Shown piece after piece: positions 1 to 13,300 of a stretch of 64,000 nt of DNA. The translations under genes were made by a program, and so were the position numbers. Origin of the DNA: Nymphaea colorata (Eukaryota > Streptophyta > Magnoliopsida > Nymphaeales > Nymphaeaceae); NCBI RefSeq assembly GCF_008831285.2, contig NC_045149.1:15464578-15528577 (forward strand). Reading direction: 5' to 3'. Within the stretch, counting starts at the first letter, position 1. Every line of letters starts with the position of its first letter. The notes under the pieces were generated by a model. That model saw only the letters and a program-made list of their open reading frames with translations, had not been told where the DNA came from and did no database searches.

Positions 1-2150
1 GAGTATGGGAAGCTCGTCGTCATCGTCGATGTTGTCGACCAAAATCGGGTACATTTGTTTTTCTTTCATCGGCTTTCCTTTTTGCTGTATCACTTTCGGT
101 TTTACCATCATTTTCCGGAGGTTTCTTCTTCTTTGAGTTCCTTGTTGCTGTTTAGTATTTTCATTTAGCCCCATGAAGATTCTTTTGTCCTTCATGGGCG
201 GTTATGGACGGATGAAATTTGTAATCTAGTTGCTTTTTTTTTTAAAAAAAAATCTGATGATATCATGGGTAAATGGTGAATGTCACAGATTTCCTTGTGT
301 GTTTCTGACTAAACAGTTTTTGAGAATCTCAGGCTAGATTAGGGATTCATATCGATTTCTGAATCGTGAATGTGAATGACAAAGTCTTCCAATTTTCCGA
401 TAATTTCTTTCGGTTTAATAGCCCTGATTTGTGTTATTTTCACCACGAGTGTACGTCATAGAGATTCTTTGATAGACCTTCAATATACCGTTGGACAACG
501 CTATGGTGGGTGTTCTGTATAAGAAATTCTGCGGATATCTGCATGCTATCCTTTAGCAGGAGGTCCATCAAGGGTTATGAGCTTTATGATTTGTTTCGGT
601 GAATGCGTCTTGGGTTAACAGAGTTTATGGTCTACGGAATCTTGAATTAGAGGAGTTCGCCTGCGATTGTTCACGAAGCTTCGCATGGACACCTATAAAT
701 AGCGTTGTTGGATTTTGAGAGTGTATTACTGGAAAACATGGGTGCATAGATATGGCGTCTTTGGATTGCTCATTATGTCAAACAAGTTGCTTATCTGCGC
801 AATTTAAGTGCATGTCTTTTGGTTCAAAATTTTTCAAATTTAAGCTACCTTGCTCTCTTGCAAAATGATGCAACTCGATAGTGTTCTCTGCTACCGAACT
901 CCATTTTCCGGTGGTTCCGCAAAACCTTTTGTGCATGCGTTTTGGTAATGATTTTCATATACATATGTCATGTCTGAAAATTCTCTGTGGTAGTAGAATG
1001 TGAGCCTTCCATGTGGGGTTAAGGTTCCACATATCCACCTTTTATCCATTTCAACTTATCGGTTATTGTTGTTTTCTATCTGCAATCTTTTTTCTATTTT
1101 TTTTTTATGGAAGGTAGTTTTACATGGGTCCAACTTTATTACGATCTGTAATTGTTTTATGTTTATCCTATTTACTATGATATTTGTAAAGATCCCTTTC
1201 AAGGTGGCTGTTTTGGCTAGTCCTTCAGTCTTGGGAGTGGCTGATCTGAACCAAGTATGAGTATGAACCGCTAAGTCGTGATAGAAGTCAGATGAGTTTT
1301 TCTCTAAGAGGCCACTAGGGTTGGAATTGCAAGGAAATAAGATTTTGGAGAAATTTTTTTGACATGAGAAAAAGAACCAAATCAATGAACACTTGTTGGA
1401 TCTCTATCATGGTTTCGTGACAATCTCCTTATCTTAATTTCTCTCTTTTGCCAAATTGATTACCCTTCATTTCTTCATTTGTTGGACAGGCTCTTGTTGA
1501 TGCACCTGATATGGTCAGGGGGCAGATGAATTTCAAGAGACTTGTCCTGACCGACATCAAGATTGACATCCCCAGGCTTCCCAAGAAGAAGTCCTTGATC
1601 GCAGCGATGGAGGCTGCAGGTTAGTTAAATTTTGTGTTGTTGTTGTTAGGATACACTAATTGGTGGCTTTTTGCCTTTACATTTCCTTGGCCCAATGTGG
1701 TCCGACAAGTCGTGAAGTTGACGCGAGCCAATGCTTCATTTCCTTCCTCAACCATATGTCTGCACGAATTAGCTCAAAATTGGTTTTGAGTATTGTTGGG
1801 TCACCTTTCTCATTTGTAGGTCTAAGTAAATGAATTATTCTTGATTTCAGATGTCAAAAACAAGTGGGAGAACAGCTCATGGGGAAGGAAGTTGATTGTA
1901 CAGAAAAGGAGAGCTGCCCTCACTGATTTTGACAGATTCAAGGTCATGTTGGCAAAGATCAAGGTTCGTGGTTCAGAATCTTGCTCATTTCAGATGCCTT
2001 TCGTGGCTTTAACTTCAGTAGTTACTTCCTATTCTCCCTTTGCTTGCCGAGACTTGTAAACTTGCTATGTTTTTGTGTCGGTTATGTGTGCAGAGGGCTG
2101 GCTTGATCAGGCGAGAACTCTCAAAGTTACAAAAGGAGAGTGCGGCATGA
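1..2150 (+). CDS. RPL14: 60S ribosomal protein eL14 (RPL14), 3' part; 5' end outside the window
   Basis: This gene encodes the C-terminal 115 residues or so of eL14, a structural protein of the cytosolic 60S subunit. Exons seen are 1-48, 1490-1619, 1851-1963 and 2094-2150 (TGA), all joined in phase with GT..AG introns. The first exon reads [14 protein letters not shown], typical of the eL14 KOW/SH3-like region. The next reads [17 protein letters not shown], and the last ends [13 protein letters not shown]. The family is about 134 aa in plants, so only the first exon or two (roughly 20 residues) lies before the window. A 1.4-kb intron (49-1489) interrupts the gene. No lesion is seen. The identity is firm from recognisable conserved blocks; the true upstream start cannot be seen. 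Confidence 0.96.
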
Positions 2151-3843
2151 GGAGCGATGCATTTCAATTTTGAATCTCTCGGTTTTTTCCAGTTAAATAG
2201 GAAATGATTTTTGGAGACCTCTTCTTCTTTCTTTGTGGTGTTTTGGCTGCACTGTGATTATTCAGATGCTTGGCAGGACAAACGGATTAATCTCTATTTT
2301 CCCTAGAAAGACTGATGATCATGTGATTTTCTGCTCTTATTCAATCGAAACATTCCGCTATCCAGGCATTTTGAGTCGTGATTCTGCGGTGGTGGTGGAT
2401 TTCAGACACACCACTCACCTCTTTTAGCTTTGAGTTAATTTGTGTTTATTAACAAACCGTTGCTCTACATGGCTACATGGGATGGTTGGAGCCTGTTGCA
2501 AGCGATGGGTTCATACTGCATGGTATGATCTCTGAACTAATTTTGACGGATGGTGACTGGTCAGATGAATTGATCTCCCCAACCCTGCTACGTCCTAGCT
2601 CAATACGGTAGACCATCCATCGTGGTGTATTGGTGAGTGAAAGGTTAATAACTACCCACTGTGCCATTCCTCCTCCCTCCGGGTGGGGATTGATTAGTCA
2701 CCAATCATATTTTTAAAAGGATCTAAAATCCTTGGTGACTATTGATTATGGTTTGTGGGAATTTTAGTAACCTGAGAACACGATCTGAGATTGTTTTTGT
2801 CGGCTCATCTTTCTTAGCCTGCATTTTCTACACACCGGTCCTTCCCTGCCTGGCTAGCTTGTATTCTCATGTAAGTTTACTAGTCCCTAGACCTAGACTG
2901 CTTCTCATTCTCCCTTTTCTGTTCAAGCATCTTTTGTTTTACAAGCTTAAGACTTTTTCCTATTCTTCCCTATCTAGTGAGATTTATGCACAATTACTGG
3001 TATTTTTATTTTCTTTTCAGTAGCGGATCTGTTCCCAGTTTTTAACAAAACTGGGTGGAATTTGAACTAAAGTAAAGAAGGTAAAGTTGTATTATTGAAA
3101 CAATTATATCTATCAAGGGAAAAGGGACCATAAAAAATGATCTCGTATTAGTTAAAAAAAAAACAGTAAAATGCAAAAAGAAAACATCAAAAGAAAGTTG
3201 GGTCACATTGTACATCCAATTATTGTATATGTTCTTCTAACAAAGTACTGCCAGCATATTGAATCCCACGGTTGGGACCTGGCAACATTTTTTTTTGTCT
3301 CGACATTTAGTTAAATTGTTTCAACTAGATTAATTGTGTAGATGTGCCTTGCAAGATTTGATTTTCAGACGCTGTTTTTCCAACGTAAGAACGTATATAT
3401 ATGTTTAGAAATTAGATTGAAACTTTATAGTATGCCATATTACCATGTACATGTCATGGCTCGTCCAATCAAATGGAACTGTGTAAATCACAGCCATGGC
3501 CCTTAGGTGGACTTTGGTAAAAGCAGTCTAGAAGTTTGAGATTGAAGGACACTTTTAATATGCAGTTGGGCACAGTCTTCCTCCACCTTTCATTCTCAAA
3601 CCTTTAGATGGTTATTGTGCCTCACGCGTCTTTCGTATTCTTAGTTTCCACACGAAGTTGGGGCTTTCCCCTTGTTAGCAGGTGTATTTCTTGTGGCCAC
3701 GGCGCGGTATCCTGTAGGAGCTCTTTTCATGATATTTGGTTTTGAAGCTCCAAGAAAAGCATGGAAACCCTACAAGCTCCAAGAACGTGATGATTTTGGC
3801 AAGTTATCTTGCATGATCGGTACAGAGGAAAAGTATAGCAAAA
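2151..3843. other. eL14 3' flank and intergenic region, no gene seen
   Basis: About 1.7 kb between the convergent ends of the eL14 and PPR genes. The first few hundred bases are presumably the eL14 3' UTR. A segment at roughly 2550-2700 (GTGAGTGAAAGG, CCTCCCTCCGGG) has the look of a dispersed repeat, but I found no second copy in the window. The rest is AT-rich with no ORF that resembles a protein. Confidence 0.6.
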
Positions 3844-5826
3844 TCATCCACCCATCTGAATATGCTTAGCCATTTCAGTTAGACAAGCATATATCTCTTC
3901 TGTTTTGGGGTGTGATTTGTCTCTGACAATGAATTCATTGACAACGCCATTCACTTCTATCAAACTGCAACCAGGGGTTTTCTCTATTCCTCTGTCCTTC
4001 ATCATCTTCCTTGCCTTAGTTGCTTTATCTGGCATGTTAGCTTCTGTGTACAAGTTAGCCAGCAGAACGTAGATCCCGGAGTCACCAGGGTCCAACTCAA
4101 GCAGCTTACTAGCAGCAAGCTCACCCATCTCAACATTACCATGAGCTCTACATGCAAAAAAGAAAGCTCCCCACACCACAGCATCTGCCATGGTCGCCTT
4201 TTGCTCTATCAGTTCAAGCGCCTCACCCAGTAGCCCTGCTCTTCCTAGCAGATCCACCATGCAAGCGTAATGCTTTGATTTCGGCATGAGATTAAACCTC
4301 GAGGTCATTTGAGAGAAGAAATGCCGACCCTCATCAACGAAGCCATTGTGACAACAAGCACTCAGAACACCAAGGAAGGTAATGTCATCTGGCAAATATC
4401 CTCGATTGATCATTTCTGAAAACAGTGATATCGCATCTCGTCCATGACCATGGCTCGCTAGACCTGTTATCATCGCCGTCCATGTCAAGGCATTCTTCTC
4501 AGGGATCTCACGGAAAACTCGTAGAGATCTGTTTATGTTGCCACACTTCGCGTACATGTCGACCAGAGCAGTCCCCAGCTCAACTGTATAACATATATTG
4601 TGCTTGTCAATGTAATGGTGAACCCATTGGCCTATGTCTAGCGCCCCCAACTGTGAACATGATGAGAGCAAGATAGACATGGTGACTTCATTTGCCCTAA
4701 CAGGTGTTGACTGCATTTCATGGAAGAGAGACAGAGCCTCCTTAGGGCGCTTGCATTGAACATAGCCTGAAAGCATCGCATTCCATGGTACGATATCCGT
4801 ATTGGGCATTTCATCAAACAATTGACGCGCTTCAGACAACTCACCGTGCTTGCTGTATCCAACCACCATTGTTGTCCAGGAGACGACCGTTCTAGTAGGC
4901 ATTTCATCGAATATTTTCCTTGCAGATTCCAAACACCCGCACTTTACATACATATCCATCAACGCATTGCGAAGCTTTGTCGTGAAAGCAATCCGTTTCT
5001 GAATTATGAGGTCACGAACCCAACGTCCAACGTCCAACCTTCCTAACCGAGCGCTTGCAGAAGCGACGGCAATCATCGTAACTACATCTGGCTGGACACC
5101 TACTGCCTCCATTTCCCTGAAAAAGCCAATAGCCTCTTCCGGCAATCCGCATTGAACATACCCATTGATCATAGAGTTCCATGAGACCAGATCTCGTTGA
5201 GGCATTTGGAAAAAAAGTTGACGAGCATCTAGGACTTGCCCACGAACACATCTGACGTGAATCAAGGCATTCTGTACATAGACATCCATATCGAAACCCA
5301 ACTTCAGGACATGCCCATGCAGCTCTTCTCCAATCCTCCCCACCACACGAAACCTCCCACAGGCCTTAAGAATAAGGGGGAAAGTATACTTATCCGGCTG
5401 AACATCCATCAGAAGCATCTGCTTGTACACTACAACGGCTTGTTTTGGATCATCATTGTCAGAAAAACCCCTGATTGCAGAATTCCAGAGACTGCTATCC
5501 GAATTCTCCATTTTGTTCAGGATAGCGAGACAGTGATCGAGGCCACCGGGCACTTGCCCCGCCGCAAGGAAGCCCATCATTTGACTTCCTGCAAACATAT
5601 CTTGGATCAAACCTGTCGTGATCATTTGAGCCTGGAGTTGCTTCAAATGGCTCATGGTGGTGCACTTCTCTAGAACGCCAAGCACAGGATGCATCTGAAT
5701 GGAGCTGCATTTCGCCCTCCACTCTGGCTTCTGATGAAGATGAAGGGAACGTGCGTGAAGAAGATAAGGAGATATGGGTAGCAACGGTCTGATAATCACG
5801 GTCTGATGAAGAAAGAACCGGATCAT
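3844..5826 (-). CDS. SLO1: PLS-type PPR protein, E/E+ subgroup, SLO1-like (predicted mitochondrial RNA-editing factor)
   Basis: A single-exon gene of 660 codons from the ATG at 5826. An in-frame ATG also exists at 5904, but I prefer 5826 because MIRFFLHQTVIIRPLLP looks like a mitochondrial presequence. Tandem PPR motifs of the P, L and S types fill most of the protein (for example VSWNSMINGY, VQNALIH, ALVDMYAKCGN, ALTWTAMITGLASHG). They are followed by E (VWGAFFFACRAHGNVEMGE) and E+ (IYVLLANLY, IEKTPGCSLIEVNG, FIVRDKSHP) motifs. There is no DYW domain, so it would need a partner for deamination. Block order and the C-terminal wording match what I recall of Arabidopsis SLO1 (At2g22410), which edits mitochondrial nad transcripts; orthology is inference. 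It stands alone, without introns, as is usual for the family. Confidence 0.9.
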   Translation of the reverse strand: MIRFFLHQTVIIRPLLPISPYLLHARSLHLHQKPEWRAKCSSIQMHPVLGVLEKCTTMSHLKQLQAQMITTGLIQDMFAGSQMMGFLAAGQVPGGLDHCLAILNKMENSDSSLWNSAIRGFSDNDDPKQAVVVYKQMLLMDVQPDKYTFPLILKACGRFRVVGRIGEELHGHVLKLGFDMDVYVQNALIHVRCVRGQVLDARQLFFQMPQRDLVSWNSMINGYVQCGLPEEAIGFFREMEAVGVQPDVVTMIAVASASARLGRLDVGRWVRDLIIQKRIAFTTKLRNALMDMYVKCGCLESARKIFDEMPTRTVVSWTTMVVGYSKHGELSEARQLFDEMPNTDIVPWNAMLSGYVQCKRPKEALSLFHEMQSTPVRANEVTMSILLSSCSQLGALDIGQWVHHYIDKHNICYTVELGTALVDMYAKCGNINRSLRVFREIPEKNALTWTAMITGLASHGHGRDAISLFSEMINRGYLPDDITFLGVLSACCHNGFVDEGRHFFSQMTSRFNLMPKSKHYACMVDLLGRAGLLGEALELIEQKATMADAVVWGAFFFACRAHGNVEMGELAASKLLELDPGDSGIYVLLANLYTEANMPDKATKARKMMKDRGIEKTPGCSLIEVNGVVNEFIVRDKSHPKTEEIYACLTEMAKHIQMGG

Positions 5827-7314
5827 GTGAGTATCCAAGCGCAAAGGAGGCAGAGAGAAGAAGAAAGAGGGAAGGCCACACGTAAAGCATGGCGGACGAC
5901 TCAAATACGCGACTGCAGTTACGAAACTCGAGCAACGGTTTCTTTTCGAGTAAATTAGAGAACGTGCTTAATTGTCGATAACACAAGGCCTGCCTTGAAC
6001 AAAATTAATTCGCGAAAAGTTAATCTAAGATTAAGAATGATGATAACGGACCTTTTTGCATTGATGGGGAAAATTCCTTCAAAAATGAAATCCTGCAATT
6101 TGGAAAAAACGGTGACTTTCTCTCTCTCTCGATATTCTACCTCTCTAATCAAGAAAATAAGTCTCTCCCTCTCTCCCCTGCTGGGGCGTCTGGAGTTCAA
6201 GGCCAGGTTAACTTTTTTATTAAAACTACTTGTATCATGCATATTTGATGAACTCACCATTACCCGCGGATATAGACAGTTTCAAGCCCAATATAGCCCG
6301 TGGACATTTGGATCCTAGTCGCACAACTAGATTATCAAGTTTTCATTTACGAAATGTCTAGCCTCCCTTTTACGCAAGACATATCTCGGAATAGTTTCCT
6401 TTTTTTCTTTGGACAAGCAAAATGAGATTAAAAAAAACCCTTTTGGCATTATCCCAAGGACACTAAGGGATTGGATTCCTAATGTTTTAAACTTAAGAGG
6501 CCTGTTTGGCAACAATAGCATTTTGGTACTAACCAATGAACCTGCTTTAAAATAATATGGTAAATTTCTAAAACACAGTAAATAAACATGCTCCATTTCT
6601 TGAAACAGATTAATTGAAATAGTAATAATATGTTATTGTTGTCAAACAACCCCAAAAAACTCCAATCCAACCCTTATCTTACTTATAGGTTCAGCTATCC
6701 CCTTGAGCTTTAAGTGCTTCAAACACTTTTCCATCATCTGTTACACAGGCCTCTTAATTTTTGAAAACTGTTAAATCGAATAAGAAGATAAAACAAACCC
6801 TCTCATCTACATTCCGGAAAACAGAAAAGAAGGAACATCGTTTTACCCACAAAAATAACATACTTCATGGTTAGCATTCAATGGGTCAAAACTTTTCACT
6901 AGCTGAATAAGACACAACAATCGTAGGTAGTTGGAAATGGCTAAGGGTTAACGCAACCAATTCATACTCCTAATAGTAAAGCAGATCGGACATTAAGTCG
7001 GACCTCCTAGCCAGATGAAACTAAATATCTTGCTGGTAAGGCATTTCACTCTAATAACTTGCCCTATCTATGAACATTTCACAAATTCTATAAAAGAATG
7101 CAAATTTACAATATAATATTGATTGATCCACATTTCCAATCACATGCACTACACAAACGTCGTCAATCCTGGACATTCCAAATGCAAGACTTTCAGGATC
7201 ATGTAGCCGCACCATCTGTAAATCAAGAAGGAAGGTGGGGGGGGGGGGGGGGTGGGTGTGGGCGGCACAGGTTATCAATCTGTTCTTCAGTATCAGGCTT
7301 GATTTTCATGCTAT
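5827..7314. other. Intergenic: PPR 5' flank and CIP7-like 3' UTR
   Basis: The region holds the promoter side of the PPR gene and the 3' UTR of the CIP7-like gene, both on the minus strand. A CT-rich stretch lies at about 6117-6180, some 300 bases upstream of the PPR start. A run of 16 G lies at 7237-7252. I see no coding sequence. Confidence 0.55.
7237..7252. repeat. Homopolymer G16
   Basis: Sixteen G in a row on the plus strand, so a C16 tract in the presumed 3' UTR of the CIP7-like transcript, 63 bases past its stop codon. Such tracts are prone to length errors in sequencing and to real length variation. Confidence 0.9.
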
Positions 7315-10300
7315 TCACTGGCCTGCCTTCTTGCTCCGAAAAGGTGATAGCAGAGAAAAGGAACGGGATGCTGAGACAAGGGAAAGATAACCTCTAAGCA
7401 TGAAATCAATGCACTTGTATAAGCTAATCAATTAAATCTCAACAAAAGGTTCGACTGTCTCACCTTTATGCGGCGTGCCCCCTTCAGAATAAGTATCGTC
7501 TTGAGAGATAAGGTTCTTTAACGAGTGAACTAAAATTTGATCATTGCACAGGCATCAGCGAACCAGCACTTAAATTACTAATGCAACTTGACTTTAGATA
7601 TAAGGAAAATGTAAAGCTCACAGGTTCCAAATTCACACTAATCAAACTGTTCATTTCTATAACTTCATGGCTTTGCTCTATCAGATTAACAGAAAAGAAA
7701 GATAAGAAACAAACAATGTAGGTGCATGCCATGACTTCCCAGCAATGTTTATTTTTCTTTACCAGCATTTGGGATATCTGAAGCTTTTCTCAAGATTTAT
7801 AACACATAGAGGTCATCTAGTTTCTATGTTGTTGACTACTCCACCTGCAACGCCTAGGTCCAGCACTTAGGCAATGCAATGTGGTGGTGTGCCTAGGCTC
7901 TCACCTAGTCCCCCCTAGGCACGACTAGTCCATGGAAGTCGAAGAGACTCAGCAGGGTTCTTAAAGACTTTAATAAAGATTAGTACAGGAGACTGGCATG
8001 GTGCACATTCTTAAGTTGTGGAAGCCATAAAAGAGATAGGTCTTCCTTCTGTAACTGTTGCTTGATAGTAGCAACACGGAAATTATTCTTTTATATATGA
8101 AAACCTGGTTTGCACAAAAACGTATGTTCAAGGTTTGTCTTGTTGATTTAACATGCATGATTCTCATTTGATTATTAGTTTGTCTGACTACACTGACAGA
8201 TGTGCGTGTGTTTCATAATTTTTAGTTTTCCAATGCCGTTTTATGATATTGATAACCTATGGTGGCTTCCAAAAATCTTGGACGTGTAATGTCATGGTTT
8301 TTTTTGCAGCCAAGTTGTTTCTGCTGGCATTATGTTTTTGCAGCCAAGTTGTTTCATTATAACTTCATATGGTTCTAGTGTGTGTGTGTCTATATATATA
8401 TATACCACAATTTTAACGTGTAAATAACTTACACATTAGAATCTGATATATTATATAATATAAATTATACAATATTGATTTCATGTAATACATACAATCA
8501 TAGTCACCTTAAGTGCGCTTAGTCGGGCCCACGTGCTAGGCACAGCCTGTGGCCCGGGCGGCACCTAGCGATACAACATAGCCGAGTTTTGCATAACAGA
8601 GACGAGGACATGGTGAGTGTGGGGAGAGATGGGTTCAGTGAAATTAGGAATACCAAAGAAAAGGTAAAAATAACATGCTAGCTTTCCTCGTGATATTATT
8701 AACTGGTTTTTTTCTTTCATACAGAAAACTATTCCGGATAAATACACATGAGAGGGGGAGAGAGGGAAGGGGGGAAGGGTAGAGATGTTTGAAAAGAAAA
8801 CATTGCTCTAGTTGCAGTGGACAAGTGTTACTTGTGTACTTGTTCTACAGAGATATTTCAATATGAACTAGACAGGCAAACACCATTTTTAGGTTCACTT
8901 TTAGTCTCCAACTGAAAAAGTGCTCAAGACCTAAAATATACATTGTGAATTTCTTTGGTTACCCTCTTTCTTCTTGACCTCTTTAATGCTATCTATCTTG
9001 GGCAACAGTTTGATAAATGAAGTAGTCGACAGAGGACACAGGATTGCAGTCTATACACGGGCCTGGCATTAAGATAGAGAATTCATCATTGGCCTCGGCA
9101 GAAATAATTGTTTTAGTATTTCAATAAAAGAAGCTTGCAGAAATGCAATGTTAATAACTGTTCCTCTTCTTAACATATAGAAGAAGAAGATCGCACGTTT
9201 TAACTTATGCAAAATCAGAAATACAATGATAAGTTGAGATAGAACAAGAGTCCAGGACACCAACTGGTGCAGTGTATGTTTCTTCACTTTATGAGATCGT
9301 AGGTTCAAATCACATAGGAAGGGCAGGTGTTCCACCTTAGTCACTGGAACAACGTTTGCAGCTGTAGAATTAATTTATTATTTCTTTCATCAATCAAAAT
9401 GATGAAATTTTGGCAGGCCTAAAACCTTTAACTGACAAGTGGAACATGTGGAAGAGGCCAACAAAGCTAGGTAAGTTCATGCACTGTTCTGCAATCAAGA
9501 TTTGGCATGAATCATGTCTTGAGACATGTAAGACTCAAATAGACCATGACTTTTCAATTTCCAATACCAAATTTTCTATTAGAACATGAAAGCAAAAAAT
9601 AAATCTGTAAGGATTTTGGACATGAGTGAGGACATACCTTCAAAACCAGATTCACCCTTTGGAGCAGAATCATCAAGAATATCACCATCTGCTTTCCGTT
9701 GGCCTGATTCCTTTTCCCCAGAAGCAGAGCCATGGCTCCTAAGCCCAAACTTCAAAAGACGCTTCAACCCTTTAGACTCTTTTCCAGAAGACTTATCGGA
9801 CCCATCAACAATCGGTTTTGATGGACTGGACCAGGAAGACTCAAGTACATGTGCCTTGACTGGTTCTCCAGCCACTGAGGTTTCAGAAATTAGTGGCAGT
9901 GCTTTACTGTATTCTGAATTGCCAGCACATGGGTCTTCCAGAGATGATTTACGAGCATGGGGTGCCTGATATTGCACTTCATTGATAGTGACTCTTGGGA
10001 ATTTTGATGACACCTCATCAACAGCCTAAAAGATAGAAAATACTTAAGCCTGTCATACAATCTGCATGAAACTAAAAGAAAGTCCACACTAAAGATACTC
10101 TTGCAATATAGACTACAAAAGAAAAGCACAAATAGAAGATGGAGAAAAATAAATATCCCAGCAATAATGTAATGTGAGCTCAAATTGTATTGCACTTTGG
10201 AGATGATGAACTATTAGAAACAAAAAGCAAGCACCTTTTACATAGCATTAGACTAACCTTTATAGCCTCTAGCTTGTCACACCTCATATATAGCCCAAAG

Positions 10301-13300
10301 TGAAAATTAGTCAAAAGCAGACAATGGCCGAGCCATCACAACAAAATACACGAGTTTTTGAATCCATATGGGAGTGTATATCAATTTGTTTATCATCTAG
10401 TCATTTAATAAATTTCTAGTCATTATTAGATTGGATTTTTCCTGAACAGTGGAATAGAATACTGAGGTCTGAGATACTTAAAAGTATCATTCTTCAAATA
10501 AGACATCCAATGCCAAGGTTGAACAGCACTTTTACTATTCAGCTGTCAGCCCGTTTTTCATAATATCCTTTTTATTACTCTATTAGGAGGCGATTTTTCT
10601 TCAAACTGCTCACAGCCCACTTAGTCCATCATCCTAGACAGTAATCAGAATCAGTTCATAAAAATAGCCAACCAAATTTAATAAACCGTGGAAAACGAAT
10701 GGTATCATTGTGATACTAATTTTCCAATGCACTAAATTTGCAGGAAAACAAATGCACAAAATCCGTCATTTTTAAGTTATGATGCAATGGATTTCATTCA
10801 CAAAGTAAAACTCCCAATGGTAGAAGACAACACACAACCTCATATCTAATGATAAAATACTAGCAACAAGAGAATAAGAGAAAAAAAAAACACAAATAAC
10901 TAAAACAAAGCAGAAAACGTCTTCAACTTCACTTGCTTTATCTCAATGCAATTTCCAAGAGAACCATCATGAAATCAGCTTCCCTTGATACCATCAATCA
11001 TGCATTTGTAGGAGTAGTAAAGATACTGCTTATATAGAGAATATCTCAGCAAATTAGGTTACTTCACCTGCTTGATTTGTTTTTCTTTCAAGTCAATTTC
11101 GTTTACTACCACCTTAGAAGGCAAAACACGAACTGCTGCATAGTCAGAAACCACCTTGACCTTCTCCTCCACAGTGTGCCCATCATGTGATCCACTTGTC
11201 AGCTCTTTGCTTTCTTTAGAGGCATGAGAAGTCGAAACTTCATGCTCAATAGTCAGAACACTTTTATCAACTATCATAGTCTCATTCATGTTATTTAGGC
11301 ACATGCCACTGTCACTAATCTTCCGCTCGACACTAGAACTAAGACACACCTGGTTGTCTGAACTACCAATCGTGCTCTCGTTTGTCATCACTTTATTTTG
11401 CAAAGGGCGTGCAGAAGGACTTGAGGTAGCTTTAAAGCTAGCAGCAGATGAAGGCTTTGCTCCATCAACTTTACTCAGTGGGGAAATCTTGTTTCCCAGT
11501 CCATCTGATTCTGCAGAGGACCTTGTATTCTTCAGGATGGCTGCTCTGTCAAGTCTATTCACTGGAGAGATCTTGCTTCTCAGTCCATTTGTTTCTCTTC
11601 TCCTCGGAGTTGATTTTCCATCAGAAAGGCGGTTGCTGATACTTTTTGGTTCTGACAGCCGTCTCAGTCTGGTCATTGTTGCTTTTGCATCAGATGAGCC
11701 AACACCATTCTCTTTCTTGAACTCTGGTACTGAAGAGGCCGATCGAGTCAATCCATTTCCAACACGAGTAACACTTGGAGTACTTGTTTTCAAGACTTTC
11801 GTAGAAGAACCCACAGTGCCACTTCTGGCACCCATCTTTGGTATGGGGGAAGGTGAAGCAGCTTCAGAATCACTAAACTTTGATGCTTTGAGTAGACTAG
11901 GTGAAACCTTTGTGGACTGGCGGACTTTAGTCAGCTGAGAAGGTGATGGTGACTGCATAGAGCTAGACCTTGCGGCAATCCTCTTTTGCCGCTCCTTTTT
12001 CAAGGCTTCCAGTCTTTTTATTTGTTCATCTTGCTGCACAGGGAAGTTTTCCAGATAAAGGCAGTATGAGGTAACAAAAACAAACATTATGGAGTCAGAA
12101 TCAATCAAGAAATATGACCAATACTAGAGTACCAACATAGGCATAGTTGTAGAACCTAGAAACTCATCTTTCTAAGGTTTAACATGATCATGTGTGCCAG
12201 CATCGAAGCTTAAGTGTAAATGATCAGGAAGAATCCATTTATTGACAGCATCATTTTTTTCTTTGTAGAAATAGACCTAGGAAAGACACAAAGAAGGAAG
12301 GAAAGAAAGTCTTGTTAAACAAAGAGGTACACTTCAGAGATCGATTTACTGTTTTCTGGTAATAAGCAGAGTTCTCTTAAAAGCAAACCCCAGTTATTTA
12401 GCTTTTACCAGATAAAGCACTATTCTGAAGCAACAAACCGAAAATGCAGCAAATTTTTATCTTTCATGTCTTTCAAAATTGAAACAGCAAGTGCTTGTTT
12501 TTCTCAAGTCCAACTACCTTTGTGCTATAAAATGCTGTTGGCACTTAAAATTTAATCTTTTTCTTTCAAGTTTCAACACTATTCTCATATTTAAAACTAA
12601 AATTTGAAGACAAAAAATTACCTGTTCTTTCTTTGCTTTCTGCAGATCAGCCTTGAATGCACGGAGCCTCTCAGCGCGTGCCTGTGCCTCAGCCAGTGGA
12701 CTTGATTTAGTTGGTTTCAAGTTCCTCATAGCCTCAGCTTTCCTTTTGTCTATACCACTGCGTGTAACATTTTTCTTTTCCTTGTCCACTGCTTTTTTCT
12801 CTTGTTTAGCAACCACTTTGCTTTCATCCTTTAATCCCTTCGGCAAGTTACTGCCATTTGCAACAAAGGACATATCAGCTTGGATCTGCATTTCATAGTC
12901 TACAGCAGGGTCATAGGATCTTTCTGTTCCACGCTCTGGTATCATACTCAACTCATCAGGCACATACCCAATAGGCTTATCTGAATCCTCCCTCCTTTTC
13001 AAATTTGATAAGAACTCTAAGTCCAGTCCAGTTGTAGTTCTACTATCTCTATCAACTTGGGTCTGCGAGCTGGTCCTCAGAGGAACCATGAAAGACTCAT
13101 CTTCAGGACCTTGTCCTATGTTTTGATCAGCAAAACCAGGATGCTCAGTTTCACTTCCAGCAATAAAATCGCAACTAGAACCAACAATAATTGTTTGGTT
13201 TCGGTGTCCATATGTTAGAAAATCATCGCTAAGCATCCTTCTGAACCCCCTGGACCTTCCTTCTGATTCAGAAACTTGTACATCATGGTGATCTCCTAAG

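Noticed and set aside
5827-5904. Upstream in-frame ATG extending the PPR protein by 26 residues
   Set aside because: The extension is not targeting-like in an obvious way, while the next Met begins a better mitochondrial presequence. It stays possible.
9290-9320. tRNA-like B box (GGTTCAAATC)
   Set aside because: No A box, acceptor stem or cloverleaf could be built around it; at best a SINE relic.
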